NCBI GenBank assembly: GCA_049511715.1
Contig: JBEKXU010000002.1
Location: 111,637 to 175,636, forward strand
DNA length: 64,000 nucleotides
Source: JBEKHT01 sp049511715
Lineage (GTDB): Bacteria > Chloroflexota > Anaerolineae > Anaerolineales > RBG-16-64-43
Reading direction: 5' to 3'
Shown: in pieces, positions 1 through 8,228 of the stretch
Position numbering within the stretch: the first letter of the stretch is position 1
Layout: each line of letters begins with the position of its first letter
Translations under genes and position numbers: made by a program
Notes under the pieces: generated by a model
The model's database searches: none
What the model was told of the DNA's origin: nothing
What the model saw: only the letters and a program-made list of their open reading frames with translations

Positions 1-214
1 TTTGTCCGAGCCAGTCGGCGATCAGGGCTCCCAGGTTCTCCTGCCGGGCGACGATGCCGGAAAGCATGTTGCCGACGAAGATCGCCTCCACCCGCTCCAG
101 GCCCGCATCCCGCAGCGCGGCCAATCCCGCTTCCGTGGCGAGATCGCGCAGCGAGTGCTCCCAGTGCTCCGCGACGGACGTCTGGCCGATACCGAGAACC
201 GCAACCTCGCGCAT
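1..214 (-). CDS. Thiolase (acetyl-CoA C-acetyltransferase type), N-terminal part only
   Basis: The reverse strand from the ATG at 214 gives about 71 residues starting MREVAVLGIGQTSVAEHW and running off the window. The opening (VAVLGIGQT), the helix LRDLATEAGLAALRDAGL and EAIFVGNMLSG match the N-terminus of archaeal/SCP-x type thiolases. Such thiolases condense two acetyl-CoA to acetoacetyl-CoA. The gene starts 18 bases after the DUF35 gene, which itself follows HMG-CoA synthase. In archaea, thiolase, DUF35 protein and HMG-CoA synthase form one complex, so this is most likely the first enzyme of the mevalonate route. The catalytic Cys and His lie outside the window and cannot be checked. No clear ribosome binding site is visible, as expected for a tightly coupled downstream gene. 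Confidence 0.85.
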   Translation of the reverse strand, partial: MREVAVLGIGQTSVAEHWEHSLRDLATEAGLAALRDAGLERVEAIFVGNMLSGIVARQENLGALIADWLGQ

Positions 215-232
215 GGGCGGCTGGGCCGGGTC

Positions 233-634
233 TCAAACGGCCGCGAGTACCGGGCGGAACTTGTAGCCGTACTGGATCAGACCTTCTTCGCCCTCGGCGC
301 GCAGCTTGCGGGTCACCATCTCTACCGGCAAGCCGATCCGCAGCTCCCGGGGGTCCACATCCGTGATCTGGGCCGTGACCAGCGGTCCTTCGGCGAGCTT
401 GACCAGGGCGATGGCATAGGGCGCCTGGGTTTCATAGCCGCTGGGTGCGTCGTGAATCACCGTGAACGAGTAGACCTCGCCCTGACCGCTGAAGCTGAAC
501 CGCGACTGGGTGGCCCGGCCGCATTCGGGGCAAATGTCCCGCGGCGGGAAGATCTTGGCGTGACAGTGCTCGCACTGCTCGCCCACCAGTCCGTAGCGCT
601 GCTGTCTCAGTCTCCAATTGCGTGGGATATCCAT
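233..634 (-). CDS. DUF35 zinc-ribbon/OB-fold protein, thiolase-HMG-CoA synthase scaffold
   Basis: The protein has 133 aa. The N-terminal rubredoxin-like zinc ribbon has its four cysteines in CEHC and CPEC (residues about 20-38), with the family signature KIFPPRDICPECG. An OB-fold follows (residues about 45-125, GEVYSFTVIH...APYAIALVKL). In archaea this DUF35 family bridges acetoacetyl-CoA thiolase and HMG-CoA synthase and helps channel the intermediate. The gene lies between those two genes with 18-base gaps on both sides, which fits that role. No catalytic function of its own is expected. Confidence 0.9.
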   Translation of the reverse strand: MDIPRNWRLRQQRYGLVGEQCEHCHAKIFPPRDICPECGRATQSRFSFSGQGEVYSFTVIHDAPSGYETQAPYAIALVKLAEGPLVTAQITDVDPRELRIGLPVEMVTRKLRAEGEEGLIQYGYKFRPVLAAV

Positions 635-652
635 AAACCTCCTGGGCGCTCT

Positions 653-1792
653 CTACTGGCGCAACTTCCCGCGGAAGCGCGCATAGAGGGCGTAGTCGAT
701 TTCTTTGCGGCGGGCCAGATAGTCCCGGGTGCGGGCCGCCAACCCCTGACGGCTCGGCAGGGCCTCCGTCACTCGCAGGCTGAAGGCGTCTGACCCGGCG
801 CCCGAGCCGAAGGAGACGACCAGAAGCCGGTCTCCCGGTTCCGCTTCGTCGAGAACGGCCGTCAGGCCGATCAGGGTGGCTCCGGCATAAGTGTTCCCGA
901 TCTGCGGCACCAGCAGCCCCGCGCGGATCTGTTCCCGCGTAAAGCCCAGATCGACCGCAACGCGCTGCGGGAACTTGGTGTTGGGCTGGTGGAATACCGC
1001 GTGCCGGTAGTCGCAGGGCTGGAGCCCTAGGGCCGCCATCAGTTCGCGGGCGGCGGCTTCGCTGTGCTTGAAATAGGCGGGCTCCCCCGTGAAACGCTGG
1101 CCGTGCTGCGGATAGGCCGCCTCCGCCCGGCGCCAGAAGTCCGGGGTATCCGTCACGTACGAATACGAGGCTTCGATCACGGCCAACGACTCATCGGCCG
1201 GACCCACGACCAGGGCCGCCCCCCCCGCTCCTGCCGTGTACTCCAACGCATCACCCGGCCGCGCCTGTGCCGTATCCATGCCGATGGCGATGGCGTAAGG
1301 GACCATTCCTGAGCCCACCAGTCCGATCGCGGCCTGGAGCGCCTCGGTGCCGGCCTTGCAGGCGAACTGCCAATCGGCCGCCAGCAGGCTGGGAGAGGCG
1401 CCGATCGCCTCGGCCACGATGGTGGAGGTTGGTTTGACGGCGTAGGGATGCGATTCCGATCCCACCCACAGGGCCCCGATCTGGCTGGCCGGGATCCGGG
1501 CACGGGCCAGCGCATTGCGCGCCGCCTCCACGGCCATGGTTACGACGTCCTCGTCCAGCCCGGCCACGGACTTCTCCTGAACCGGTAGCGGGGCCGCCCC
1601 GTCGCTCCACACTCGGGCCACCTCCCGGGCGGGCAGCCGGTATCGGGGCAGGTAGGCGCCGTAGCCCAAGATGCCCACCGGATGGGACGGCCGCATCGCT
1701 CGCCCCAGAGGACGGGCTGCGGCCTGTGGGCTTGGCGCAGAGGTTTGGACCGCCGGACTTGCGCTTCGGTTCCCTTCCACCCTCGTTTCCAA
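653..1792 (-). CDS. Hydroxymethylglutaryl-CoA synthase, archaeal type
   Basis: This enzyme condenses acetoacetyl-CoA with acetyl-CoA to HMG-CoA in the mevalonate pathway. The thiolase-fold signatures are present: VGILGYGAYLPRYRLP at the start of the core, the catalytic Cys in WQFACKAGTEAL, the catalytic His in VFHQPNTKFPQ, and GNTYAGATLIGL near the end. The first codon given here is a TTG with a good GGAGAGG site 6 bases upstream. It gives 379 aa with a low-complexity N-terminal extension of about 32 residues. The ATG at 1696 (MRPSHPVGILGYG) would fit the usual family start better but lacks a clear binding site. The upstream neighbour is HMG-CoA reductase (gap 35 bases) and the downstream neighbour is the DUF35 protein, so the set is one operon. 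Confidence 0.93.
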   Translation of the reverse strand: METRVEGNRSASPAVQTSAPSPQAAARPLGRAMRPSHPVGILGYGAYLPRYRLPAREVARVWSDGAAPLPVQEKSVAGLDEDVVTMAVEAARNALARARIPASQIGALWVGSESHPYAVKPTSTIVAEAIGASPSLLAADWQFACKAGTEALQAAIGLVGSGMVPYAIAIGMDTAQARPGDALEYTAGAGGAALVVGPADESLAVIEASYSYVTDTPDFWRRAEAAYPQHGQRFTGEPAYFKHSEAAARELMAALGLQPCDYRHAVFHQPNTKFPQRVAVDLGFTREQIRAGLLVPQIGNTYAGATLIGLTAVLDEAEPGDRLLVVSFGSGAGSDAFSLRVTEALPSRQGLAARTRDYLARRKEIDYALYARFRGKLRQ

Positions 1793-1827
1793 TTCCTGCC
1801 TCTCCAGGACGGCGCCCAGGACGGCTC

Positions 1828-3108
1828 CTACTTTCCCGAACGGTGGAGCAATTCCTGTGCCCGGTCAATTCTCACGGAACCCTCGCGAACCATCTGCTCG
1901 GCAATGGTCCCAACCGCCTCGCCCTCCGCGCCCGCGGCCATGGCCACTTGGCGCGCGTGCAGGGACATGTGGCCGCGCTGGATTCCCTCGGTGGCCAGCG
2001 CCCGCAAGGCCGCCAGGTTCTGGGCCAAGCCGACGGCGGCGATAATCTCCTCCAGCTCGCGGGCACTGCTGACGCCCAGGATCTTTAGGGAAAGTCTGGC
2101 CAGGGGATGCACCTGACTCGCCCCGCCGACGATGCCCACGGCCAGGGGAAGCTCGAGCGTTCCGGACAGGTTCCCCTGGGGATCGCGTTCCCACGTTGAG
2201 AGCGAGGTATATCGCCCCGACCGAGCCGCATAGGCATGGGCCCCGGCTTCGACTGCCCGCCAGTCATTCCCCGTAGCGATCACCAGGGCATCGATCCCGT
2301 TCAGGATGCCCTTGTTGTGAGTGGCGGCGCGATAGGGGTCGCAGGCGGCGAAGGCCCAGGCCTCCAGGATTCCGTCGCGCACGCGCTCCCCCGAGTAGCG
2401 CTCGAAGGCAAGGCCCTCCACCGGGATCCGGCAACGGGCCCGGGCCAGGCGGCGATCGGCCAGGTTCGAAAGGATCCGCAAATGGACGCGCCCTCCCGTG
2501 ATCCGCTCGAGTTCCGGGGCGAGCCTCTCGCAAGCTGTGTTGACCGAATTGGCCCCCATGGCGTCGCGGACATCCCAGAGGAGGTGGACCACCAGAAAGG
2601 GACCGATGGGCGAGTTCTTGATCTCGCGGATCTCCAGCCCGCGGGCGCCCCCTCCGAGCCCCAGCAGCATGGGATCGGTCTGATTGGCAACCTCGAGAAG
2701 GTGATCTCGGTTCTCGAGCAGCTTCGCTTGCGCGAGCTGGAGGTCGTCCAGGTCCAGGAGTTGAATCTGACCGATCATCACGGGGTCGTCCGCTTCGGCC
2801 TGGAACCCTCCTGTGGCGCGCGCCAGTTTGGCCATGAAGGAGGCTCCCGCCACCACCGAGGGCTCCTCAATGACCATCGGGACAAGCATCTCCCGGCCGT
2901 TGACCACAAAGTTCGTGGCAAATCCGAGCGGCAGCGAGAAGACGCCGGCGACGTTCTCGATCATCTGGTCCGCCTGCGAGGGATCCAACCCGCCGCTGCG
3001 GAAGGCCTGGCCGGCCTGCGCCTCAAAGCCGAACTGGGCGCAGACTGTCTCCAGCCGCTTCTGCCAGGGCTGGTTGTAGAAGCCGGGCAAGCGGGAACTC
3101 AGGGGCAT
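1828..3108 (-). CDS. mvaA: HMG-CoA reductase, class II
   Basis: This enzyme reduces HMG-CoA to mevalonate and is the committed step of the mevalonate route to isoprenoids. From the ATG at 3108 it has 426 aa and begins MPLSSRLPGFYNQPWQKRL, which matches the start of class II (bacterial/archaeal) enzymes. A longer frame reaches 3165 but adds an atypical Arg/Lys-rich leader. Visible motifs are the Glu-containing ENVAGVFSLPLGFA, the nucleotide-binding DAMGANSVN, the Lys in THNKGILNGIDAL, the Asp region ATGNDWRAVEAGAHA and the catalytic His in RGHMSLHARQVA. It is the first gene of the minus-strand operon HMGR, HMGS, DUF35, thiolase. Whether it prefers NADH or NADPH cannot be read from the sequence. 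Confidence 0.95.
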   Translation of the reverse strand: MPLSSRLPGFYNQPWQKRLETVCAQFGFEAQAGQAFRSGGLDPSQADQMIENVAGVFSLPLGFATNFVVNGREMLVPMVIEEPSVVAGASFMAKLARATGGFQAEADDPVMIGQIQLLDLDDLQLAQAKLLENRDHLLEVANQTDPMLLGLGGGARGLEIREIKNSPIGPFLVVHLLWDVRDAMGANSVNTACERLAPELERITGGRVHLRILSNLADRRLARARCRIPVEGLAFERYSGERVRDGILEAWAFAACDPYRAATHNKGILNGIDALVIATGNDWRAVEAGAHAYAARSGRYTSLSTWERDPQGNLSGTLELPLAVGIVGGASQVHPLARLSLKILGVSSARELEEIIAAVGLAQNLAALRALATEGIQRGHMSLHARQVAMAAGAEGEAVGTIAEQMVREGSVRIDRAQELLHRSGK

Positions 3109-3866
3109 TATGGCGAATCTTTCTTTCCGTTCCTTGCGCCTTGGACAGACTTGAAGAAAAGGCAAGATGAAACATCACAGTACTCGGCCCCGCCTAGCAA
3201 TTGCTCTCAGGGTCCCCGCCCAGCAGGGATAAAGCGCTTGTTTCAGGAGCCTGAGAGGAAATGAGGGAGCTTGGGAAGGGCGACCCGAAAGGTGCCAAGT
3301 ATCCTCAATGATGCCTGCCATCAGCTTTGAAAGCCGACCGGGGCGAAAACGCGGTCAAGTCGCCATGAGAAGACTGGCTCCTTAGGGATCACACGGACCG
3401 GTGTCGTCGGAGATGTGTGCCTCCCAGACCTCATCAGAGAAAAGGATATGGCCTTGACTGCTCGGCAGGGTCAGGGCCGTCCCCGTCGAGGCGGACCAAG
3501 ACCAGCCCGCGGATGGTCCTAAGCCGAGAATCGGGGAACGGAGCAGGGCACGAAGCTTGCATGGGCTGGCAGGTGCTCACTTGCAATGGCCAGCTTGGTT
3601 CCGCTCCAGCCGGCGGAGATGGCGTCCGGAGGCAGAGGGAGGACTCGGCGATGCTCCTGGGGCACCGGCCAAGAACGTTTCCGCAGTGTGAATTTATTGT
3701 TGGGGCAGCGTGAAAGGCCGGGCGCATTCTGGCAAGATCGGTGCGCTTCCGGTATCCAGGCCGGAGGCACCAATCTCTCTCCTATAATGCCGGCAGAACA
3801 CAAGGCGGGGAAGCCGCCCCACACGTCGGCCGAATTCATTGGGTTCACGAGGAACAGGAGAAAAAC
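3109..3866. other. Intergenic region between divergent genes
   Basis: About 760 bases lie between the start of HMG-CoA reductase (minus) and the small secreted protein (plus). Short open frames here have no family signature and look like chance. A TATAAT hexamer at 3783-3788 is a possible -10 box for the plus-strand gene, but no good -35 lies 16-18 bases upstream. I looked for a c-di-GMP riboswitch because of the downstream EAL protein and saw none. Confidence 0.4.
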
Positions 3867-4229
3867 ATGTTCACACGAAGGATGCTAACCATTGTCGCCA
3901 CCGTGGCTGTCTCGTTGGTGTTTGCCACGGCCGCCTTTGCCTTTGCGGCGGCAAACACCGTGCCTGCGACGACTTCGGGCAGCGGCTCGAATACCATCAG
4001 CGGGTACACGATTACTAATGTCAGCTACGGTCTGGACACGACCACCCCTACGAATATCGATACCGTGACCTTCACCCTCAGCCCCGCGGCCGCGACGACT
4101 GTGAAGATCCAGTTGGTGACCGGAGGCTCTTGGTACAGTTGCACCGATTCGACAGGCAGTGTGTCCTGCACGACAACGGGCGCAACCGTGGCCGCGGCCA
4201 ATAGCCTCACGGTGGTTGCCAGTCAGTAG
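3867..4229 (+). CDS. Small secreted beta-rich protein, probable SipW-type signal peptidase substrate
   Basis: The protein has 120 aa. AGGAG lies 7 bases before the ATG at 3867. The N-terminus MFTRRMLTIVATVAVSLVF is a signal peptide with positive residues followed by a hydrophobic core. It is followed by the likely cleavage region AFAFAAANTVPATT. The mature part is rich in Ser, Thr, Gly and Val (SGYTITNVSYGLDTT, VTFTLSPAAATTVKI) with one Cys pair, suggesting a small beta-sandwich. It precedes a SipW-like peptidase gene. The other secreted protein of this locus (6784-7182) has the very similar AFAASNSVPKT at the same place. TasA/camelysin-like fibre proteins are the obvious comparison, but I do not recognise the exact family. 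Confidence 0.8.
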   Translation: MFTRRMLTIVATVAVSLVFATAAFAFAAANTVPATTSGSGSNTISGYTITNVSYGLDTTTPTNIDTVTFTLSPAAATTVKIQLVTGGSWYSCTDSTGSVSCTTTGATVAAANSLTVVASQ

Positions 4230-4396
4230 TGAGTTGTCCATCCGGCTCCCCGAGCTGGAGCGGAGGTTGCCGTCGCGCAACGGAGGCCCGGCGATGGCGC
4301 AGGCGGCTTGCTCACGGCCTACTCCCTCTACAATCCGCAAGGAGGAAGCCGTGAGCGAATTGTGTCTGGGAGCGCCTGTTCAATGGAATAGACCGC

Positions 4397-6766
4397 ATGA
4401 GGAAGTATCGCCGGTGGTACGGCATCGTCCTTGGGGCCTGCTGCCTCGTCTTGCTGGTTGCGGCTTGGCTGGTTTTTGCTCCCGTTCCTTTCGGCGGCCA
4501 GTCGAGCTATGTGATCGTAACCGGCAACAGCATGGACCCCATGTACCCGCCGGGCGACCTGGTGATTGTCCGGGAAGAGCCCCACTACCAGGTCGGAGAT
4601 GTCGTCGCCTACTTCGACGGCCAGCTGAACCGATACGTCATTCATCGCATCGTCGCGCAAGACGGCAACCGGTTCACCCTCAAGGGAGATCACAACGGCT
4701 GGACCGACTCGGATCAGCCCCTGGCCAGCCAGATCATCGGCAGGGCCTGGATTCAATTACCCGGTCTCGGCCCGGGCGTGCAGGCCGTGCGCACCCCGCT
4801 GGCGATGGCTCTCCTGGCCGTCCTGGTGGGTGTGCTCCTGGTAACCGCCCTGCGGGCTTCTCCGCCGCGAAAACAAGGGGGGAGATTCTTGAAGCGAAAA
4901 AGTGGTTTTGAACAGAGTCTGGTTCTCGGGAGACTGGCGGAGGCGAAGGAGGGGATCGTCTTTGCCGCGGCCGTCCTCGGCGCGGCCTCGATTCTGCTGG
5001 GTGTCTTCGCCTTCACCCGGCCGCTCAAGGTGACGGAGGCCGATAACCTGAAATACAACCAGGTCGGTGCCTTTGGCTACGGGGCGCCCGCACCGGCCGG
5101 GGTCTATGACACCCCCATGATCCAATCAGGCGAACCGGTCTATCCGTCCCTGACCTGCGGGATCACTGTGGATTTCGGTTACGCCCTGGTCGCGGATGCG
5201 CCCATCTCGGCCGGGGGCTCCTATCGCCTCACAGCTCAGGTAAGCGACCCCGCGGGCTGGCAGAGGACCCTGCCGCTGCAGCCGGAGACCGCCTTTTCGG
5301 GAGACCATTTCACCACCTCAGGCCAGCTCGACCTGTGTGAGATTCAAAACTTGGTGGCGGCCAAAGAGTCGATCACAGGAGACAAGCAGCCGATCTACAT
5401 GGTGAAGGTCACTCCCCAGGTCGCTGTCCAGGGGACGATCGGCGGACGTCCTTTGAACGACAGCTTTGCTCCGGCCTTGACCTTCCAGCTGGACGCACAG
5501 GAGCTCCACTTGGTACAGCCCGACTCACTGACGAACCCTCTGGCCCCGACCAAGGCAGGGGTGCTTCCGGAGTCTCTCACGGCAGCCAACACCTTTTCCA
5601 TTTTTGGGGGGAACCTGCCGGTCGGGGCCGCCCGGCGCATCTCGTTGGCAGGTTTCAGCCTCGCCCTCGTGTGCCTCGGTCTTTTCGCCGTGGGTCTGCT
5701 CTACGCCGTGCGCAGGGATCCGGCGGCCCTGGTCGACTTCAAGTACGGCCCGCTGTTGGTGGGCGTGGGCCAAGGCCAACTGCCGACTCCGGGCCCGCGG
5801 GTGGTCGAAATGGCCTCCATCGATGACTTGGCCAAACTGGCGGACCGGGAAGGATACCTGATCCTGCACGAACCGGGCGATGGCTGCGACCGCTATGTGG
5901 TCCAGGTCGGCGAGGTGACCTACCGCTTCACCTGGGTTCAACCCCAGGCCGCGCCCTTGCTGGCAAGCCCGCCGGTGGTGGAAAGCGAGCTCCGGGCAGC
6001 ACTCGCCGCCGGTCAGTTCGAGGTTTACTATCAGCCCATTCTCTCGCTCGACAGTGGAAAGGTCACCGCCGTGGAGGCGCTGCTGCGCTGGAACCACCCT
6101 GAACGGGGGATCCTTCCAGCCATGGAATTCATGGCCGCAGCGGAGGAAACGGGGTTCATCGTCTCCCTTGGGAGCTGGGCCCTGCGCACCGCGTGCTTGC
6201 AGCTCAAAGCCTGGAAAGCGCAAGGGCTCCCGGCCCTCTCCCTATTGGTGAATGTCTCTACCCGCCAGCTCAAGGAGGGCCTGAGCGATGTGGTGGCCGA
6301 GATTCTTCGTGAGGGCGATCTGGAGCCTGAGCGCCTGCACCTAGAGATTCGCGAGGAAAGCCTCCTGGAGGATCCGGAGGCGCTGGGACCCAAGCTTCAG
6401 GAGCTCCGGGATCTGGGGGTGCACCTCACCCTGGACAACTATTGCGGCAAGTCGCCTCTGGATCTCCTGCGGCGCGTGCCCATCAGCGGCCTGAAGCTGG
6501 ACTGGAGATCGGTGGAGAAGATAGCAGTCGACTCGGCCGAGGCTGCCGTTACGCGAGCCGCCGTGAGCGCGGCACATAGCATGGAACTGCAGGTCGGGGC
6601 CGAGGGTGTCGAGACCGAGGAGCAGCTGAACCTGCTCCGCTCCCAAAAGGTGGATGCCGTACAAGGCTACTTCCTGGGTCACCCGATGCCTGCGGAGCAG
6701 GCGGCCAGCCTGATCCGGGAGAAGATGGTCAAGCCGCGCAAGAGCCCGCGGTCGATAGTGAGCTAG
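4397..6766 (+). CDS. SipW-type signal peptidase I - DUF5305 - EAL domain fusion protein
   Basis: The protein has 789 aa. Residues 10-30 are a membrane anchor. Residues about 36-125 are an S26B (SipW-like) peptidase with the nucleophile Ser45 in GNSMDP, and His83 in YVIHRIV where bacterial type I enzymes have Lys. GDHNGWTD is the third motif. Further membrane segments lie near 132-152, 188-206 and 420-442. The stretch between the last two is a secreted beta domain, and residues about 455-525 (RVVEMASIDDLAKLADREG, LILHEP) are the cytoplasmic end of DUF5305. Residues about 535-785 form an EAL domain: VEALLRW, NVSTRQL, LEIREESL, GLKLDW, GAEGVETEEQL, QGYFLGHP. The usual DDFGTG loop is altered to DNYCGKS, so c-di-GMP hydrolysis is uncertain. 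Flanking genes encode likely substrates. The predicted topology puts the peptidase outside and the EAL domain inside. Confidence 0.9.
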   Translation: MRKYRRWYGIVLGACCLVLLVAAWLVFAPVPFGGQSSYVIVTGNSMDPMYPPGDLVIVREEPHYQVGDVVAYFDGQLNRYVIHRIVAQDGNRFTLKGDHNGWTDSDQPLASQIIGRAWIQLPGLGPGVQAVRTPLAMALLAVLVGVLLVTALRASPPRKQGGRFLKRKSGFEQSLVLGRLAEAKEGIVFAAAVLGAASILLGVFAFTRPLKVTEADNLKYNQVGAFGYGAPAPAGVYDTPMIQSGEPVYPSLTCGITVDFGYALVADAPISAGGSYRLTAQVSDPAGWQRTLPLQPETAFSGDHFTTSGQLDLCEIQNLVAAKESITGDKQPIYMVKVTPQVAVQGTIGGRPLNDSFAPALTFQLDAQELHLVQPDSLTNPLAPTKAGVLPESLTAANTFSIFGGNLPVGAARRISLAGFSLALVCLGLFAVGLLYAVRRDPAALVDFKYGPLLVGVGQGQLPTPGPRVVEMASIDDLAKLADREGYLILHEPGDGCDRYVVQVGEVTYRFTWVQPQAAPLLASPPVVESELRAALAAGQFEVYYQPILSLDSGKVTAVEALLRWNHPERGILPAMEFMAAAEETGFIVSLGSWALRTACLQLKAWKAQGLPALSLLVNVSTRQLKEGLSDVVAEILREGDLEPERLHLEIREESLLEDPEALGPKLQELRDLGVHLTLDNYCGKSPLDLLRRVPISGLKLDWRSVEKIAVDSAEAAVTRAAVSAAHSMELQVGAEGVETEEQLNLLRSQKVDAVQGYFLGHPMPAEQAASLIREKMVKPRKSPRSIVS

Positions 6767-6783
6767 ATGGAGGGACGGTGCAC

Positions 6784-7182
6784 ATGCTGGGATCCCGGAT
6801 GATCAAACTCACGCTGCTCGGAGGGGCCGCGCTGTTGCTTCTGGCGGTGATCACCGCCTTCGCGGCCTCAAACTCCGTGCCTAAGACTCTTCTCACGAGG
6901 CAAAGTTTTGCGATCAACGCCAACAGCCTGAAACCGTCTGGGTGCGCGTCGCTCAACTTGAGTGTCATCGTAACCGGATCCGGAACGATCACCCACAATG
7001 GATCTTCCAATGCGCTGATCCTGGGGAGTGCCGGCAACGATACCATCACGGGCGGCTCCGGAGATGACTGCATTCTGGGCGGGGGAGGCCACAACACCAT
7101 CAACGGCAGACAGGGGACGAACGTCTGCTACGGCAACAAGACAGACACCTTCACGAATTGTCAGACCATCATCTACTACTGA
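6784..7182 (+). CDS. Secreted protein with RTX-like calcium-binding repeats
   Basis: The protein has 132 aa from the ATG at 6784; GGAGGG lies 9 bases upstream. A GTG two codons earlier and an ATG at 6799 are alternatives. The signal peptide (MIKLTLLGGAALLLLAVIT) ends in AFAASNSVPKT. The C-terminal half carries glycine/aspartate nonapeptide-like repeats, GSAGNDTITGGSGDDCILG and GGGGHNTING, as in RTX/hemolysin-type beta-rolls, with four cysteines. The gene starts 17 bases after the signal peptidase-EAL fusion and is probably co-transcribed with it. Ca2+ binding is inferred from the repeat. The short length suggests a small surface or matrix protein, not a toxin. Confidence 0.8.
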   Translation: MLGSRMIKLTLLGGAALLLLAVITAFAASNSVPKTLLTRQSFAINANSLKPSGCASLNLSVIVTGSGTITHNGSSNALILGSAGNDTITGGSGDDCILGGGGHNTINGRQGTNVCYGNKTDTFTNCQTIIYY

Positions 7183-7253
7183 TCCGGGCGGCGCCATCCC
7201 TGCCGCGGGGGGACGGCAGGGTGGGCGCGCCCCAAAGCTTGCTCCTGCAATCG

Positions 7254-7282
7254 AACGGTGCCGCCCGAGGCGGCACCGTTTT
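7254..7282 (+). terminator. Rho-independent terminator of the signal peptidase locus
   Basis: A perfect 12-bp stem (AACGGTGCCGCC / GGCGGCACCGTT) with a CGA loop is followed by a short T run. It lies 72 bases after the RTX-like gene and before a convergent gene, and may act in both directions. Confidence 0.85.
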
Positions 7283-7363
7283 CGCATGGGTTGAGGCGCA
7301 TGCCGTCACGGCCCCCGAAAGGGAATCCTGGGGAATGCGGGTCTCTTGTCGGGATGAGCTGGG

Positions 7364-7573
7364 TCAGTCGGAGCCCTGGGAGGGGGCGGGGGTTTTGGGG
7401 TGATCGCGGCGGTACCAGCCAGAGCCCTTGAAGAGGACGGTGGGGGCGGTGGAGCGGCGGTGGATGGGGCGATGGCCGTTGGGGCAGGGGACGTCCTGGG
7501 AGTGGGCCTGGAAGGGGAGGGTGAGCTCGAAGTCGAGGCCGCACTGGGGGCAAGTGTATTAGTAGGTGGGCAT
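7364..7573 (-). pseudogene. FmdB-type zinc-ribbon protein with an in-frame stop at codon 5
   Basis: Reading the minus strand from the ATG at 7573 gives M-P-T-Y-stop-Y-T-C-P-Q-C-G-L-D-F-E, then CPNG near residue 30 and TVLFKGSGWYRRDH, ending at 7364. FmdB-family regulatory zinc ribbons begin MPTYEYxCxxCG and contain FKGxGWYxxD, so the match is clear over the whole 69 codons. Codon 5 is TAA where GAA (Glu) is expected, a single-base change. No alternative ATG or GTG start lies downstream. The gene follows Hsp20 by 88 bases. It is either a recent nonsense mutation or a sequencing/assembly error. Confidence 0.75.
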
Positions 7574-7661
7574 GGTCGAACCTGAGGGTGGAATTGGAAA
7601 GAGCGGGGGAGGCCCCGGGTACGGATCCTGGGGTCTCTCCTGTGCTCGCGAAAGTGGCCGG

Positions 7662-8111
7662 TTATTTCTTGGCTTTGACGGTGATGGAGCGGGGCTTGAC
7701 CTGCTCGGCCTTGGGCAGGGTCAGGACGAGGATTCCATCTTCGAAGTCGGCATGGGCCTTGTCGACATTGACGTCGGTGGGGAGGGTGACGGAGCGCTGG
7801 AAGGAGCCGAAGCGTCGTTCGCGGATGTGGTAGGTATGGGTTTTGTCTTCCTGGTCTTCGTGGACTTCGCCGCGCAGGTTGACGACGCCGTTGGTGACGG
7901 AGATCTGGAGGTCTTCGGCCTGGACGCCGGGCAGGGCGGCCTTGATGACGATCTCGTCGTCGGTCTGGTAGAGATCGAGGGCGGGAGTGCCGCTGCCGTC
8001 GAAGGCGGAGGAAGCGAAGGGTCGGATGAAGGCCTGGTCGAACATGCGGTCCATGACATCCCGCAGGCTGGTCATCTCCCCGAAGGGTTCCCATCGAATC
8101 AAGCTGGACAT
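7662..8111 (-). CDS. Hsp20/alpha-crystallin small heat shock protein
   Basis: The protein has 149 aa. The N-terminal arm MSSLIRWEPFGEMTSLRDVMDRMFD is typical. The alpha-crystallin domain spans about residues 43-140: LDLYQTDDEIVIKAALPGV, VTNGVVNLRGEV, and the conserved RRFGSFQRSVTLP and ILVLTLPKAE. It is an ATP-independent cytoplasmic holdase that binds unfolding proteins. AGGAG lies shortly before the ATG. No CIRCE element is visible upstream, so control differs from groESL. A broken FmdB-like gene follows it. Confidence 0.96.
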   Translation of the reverse strand: MSSLIRWEPFGEMTSLRDVMDRMFDQAFIRPFASSAFDGSGTPALDLYQTDDEIVIKAALPGVQAEDLQISVTNGVVNLRGEVHEDQEDKTHTYHIRERRFGSFQRSVTLPTDVNVDKAHADFEDGILVLTLPKAEQVKPRSITVKAKK

Positions 8112-8228
8112 GGTTTCATCTCCTAGATTGGAATGCGGGTAAACCGGTACAGGGTTCAGGATACGCGCAAGGCGTCAGAAAGTTACCAGAGGAGGGTAAG
8201 AGGATTGTAGGAGGGCGGGGGGAGGGGA

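Noticed and set aside
2236..3264. 342-codon plus-strand frame opposite HMG-CoA reductase
   Set aside because: Antisense shadow in GC-rich DNA; HMG-CoA reductase on the other strand has all catalytic motifs.
3109..3866. c-di-GMP riboswitch upstream of the signal peptidase-EAL locus
   Set aside because: No GEMM-type core sequence could be recognised in the leader.
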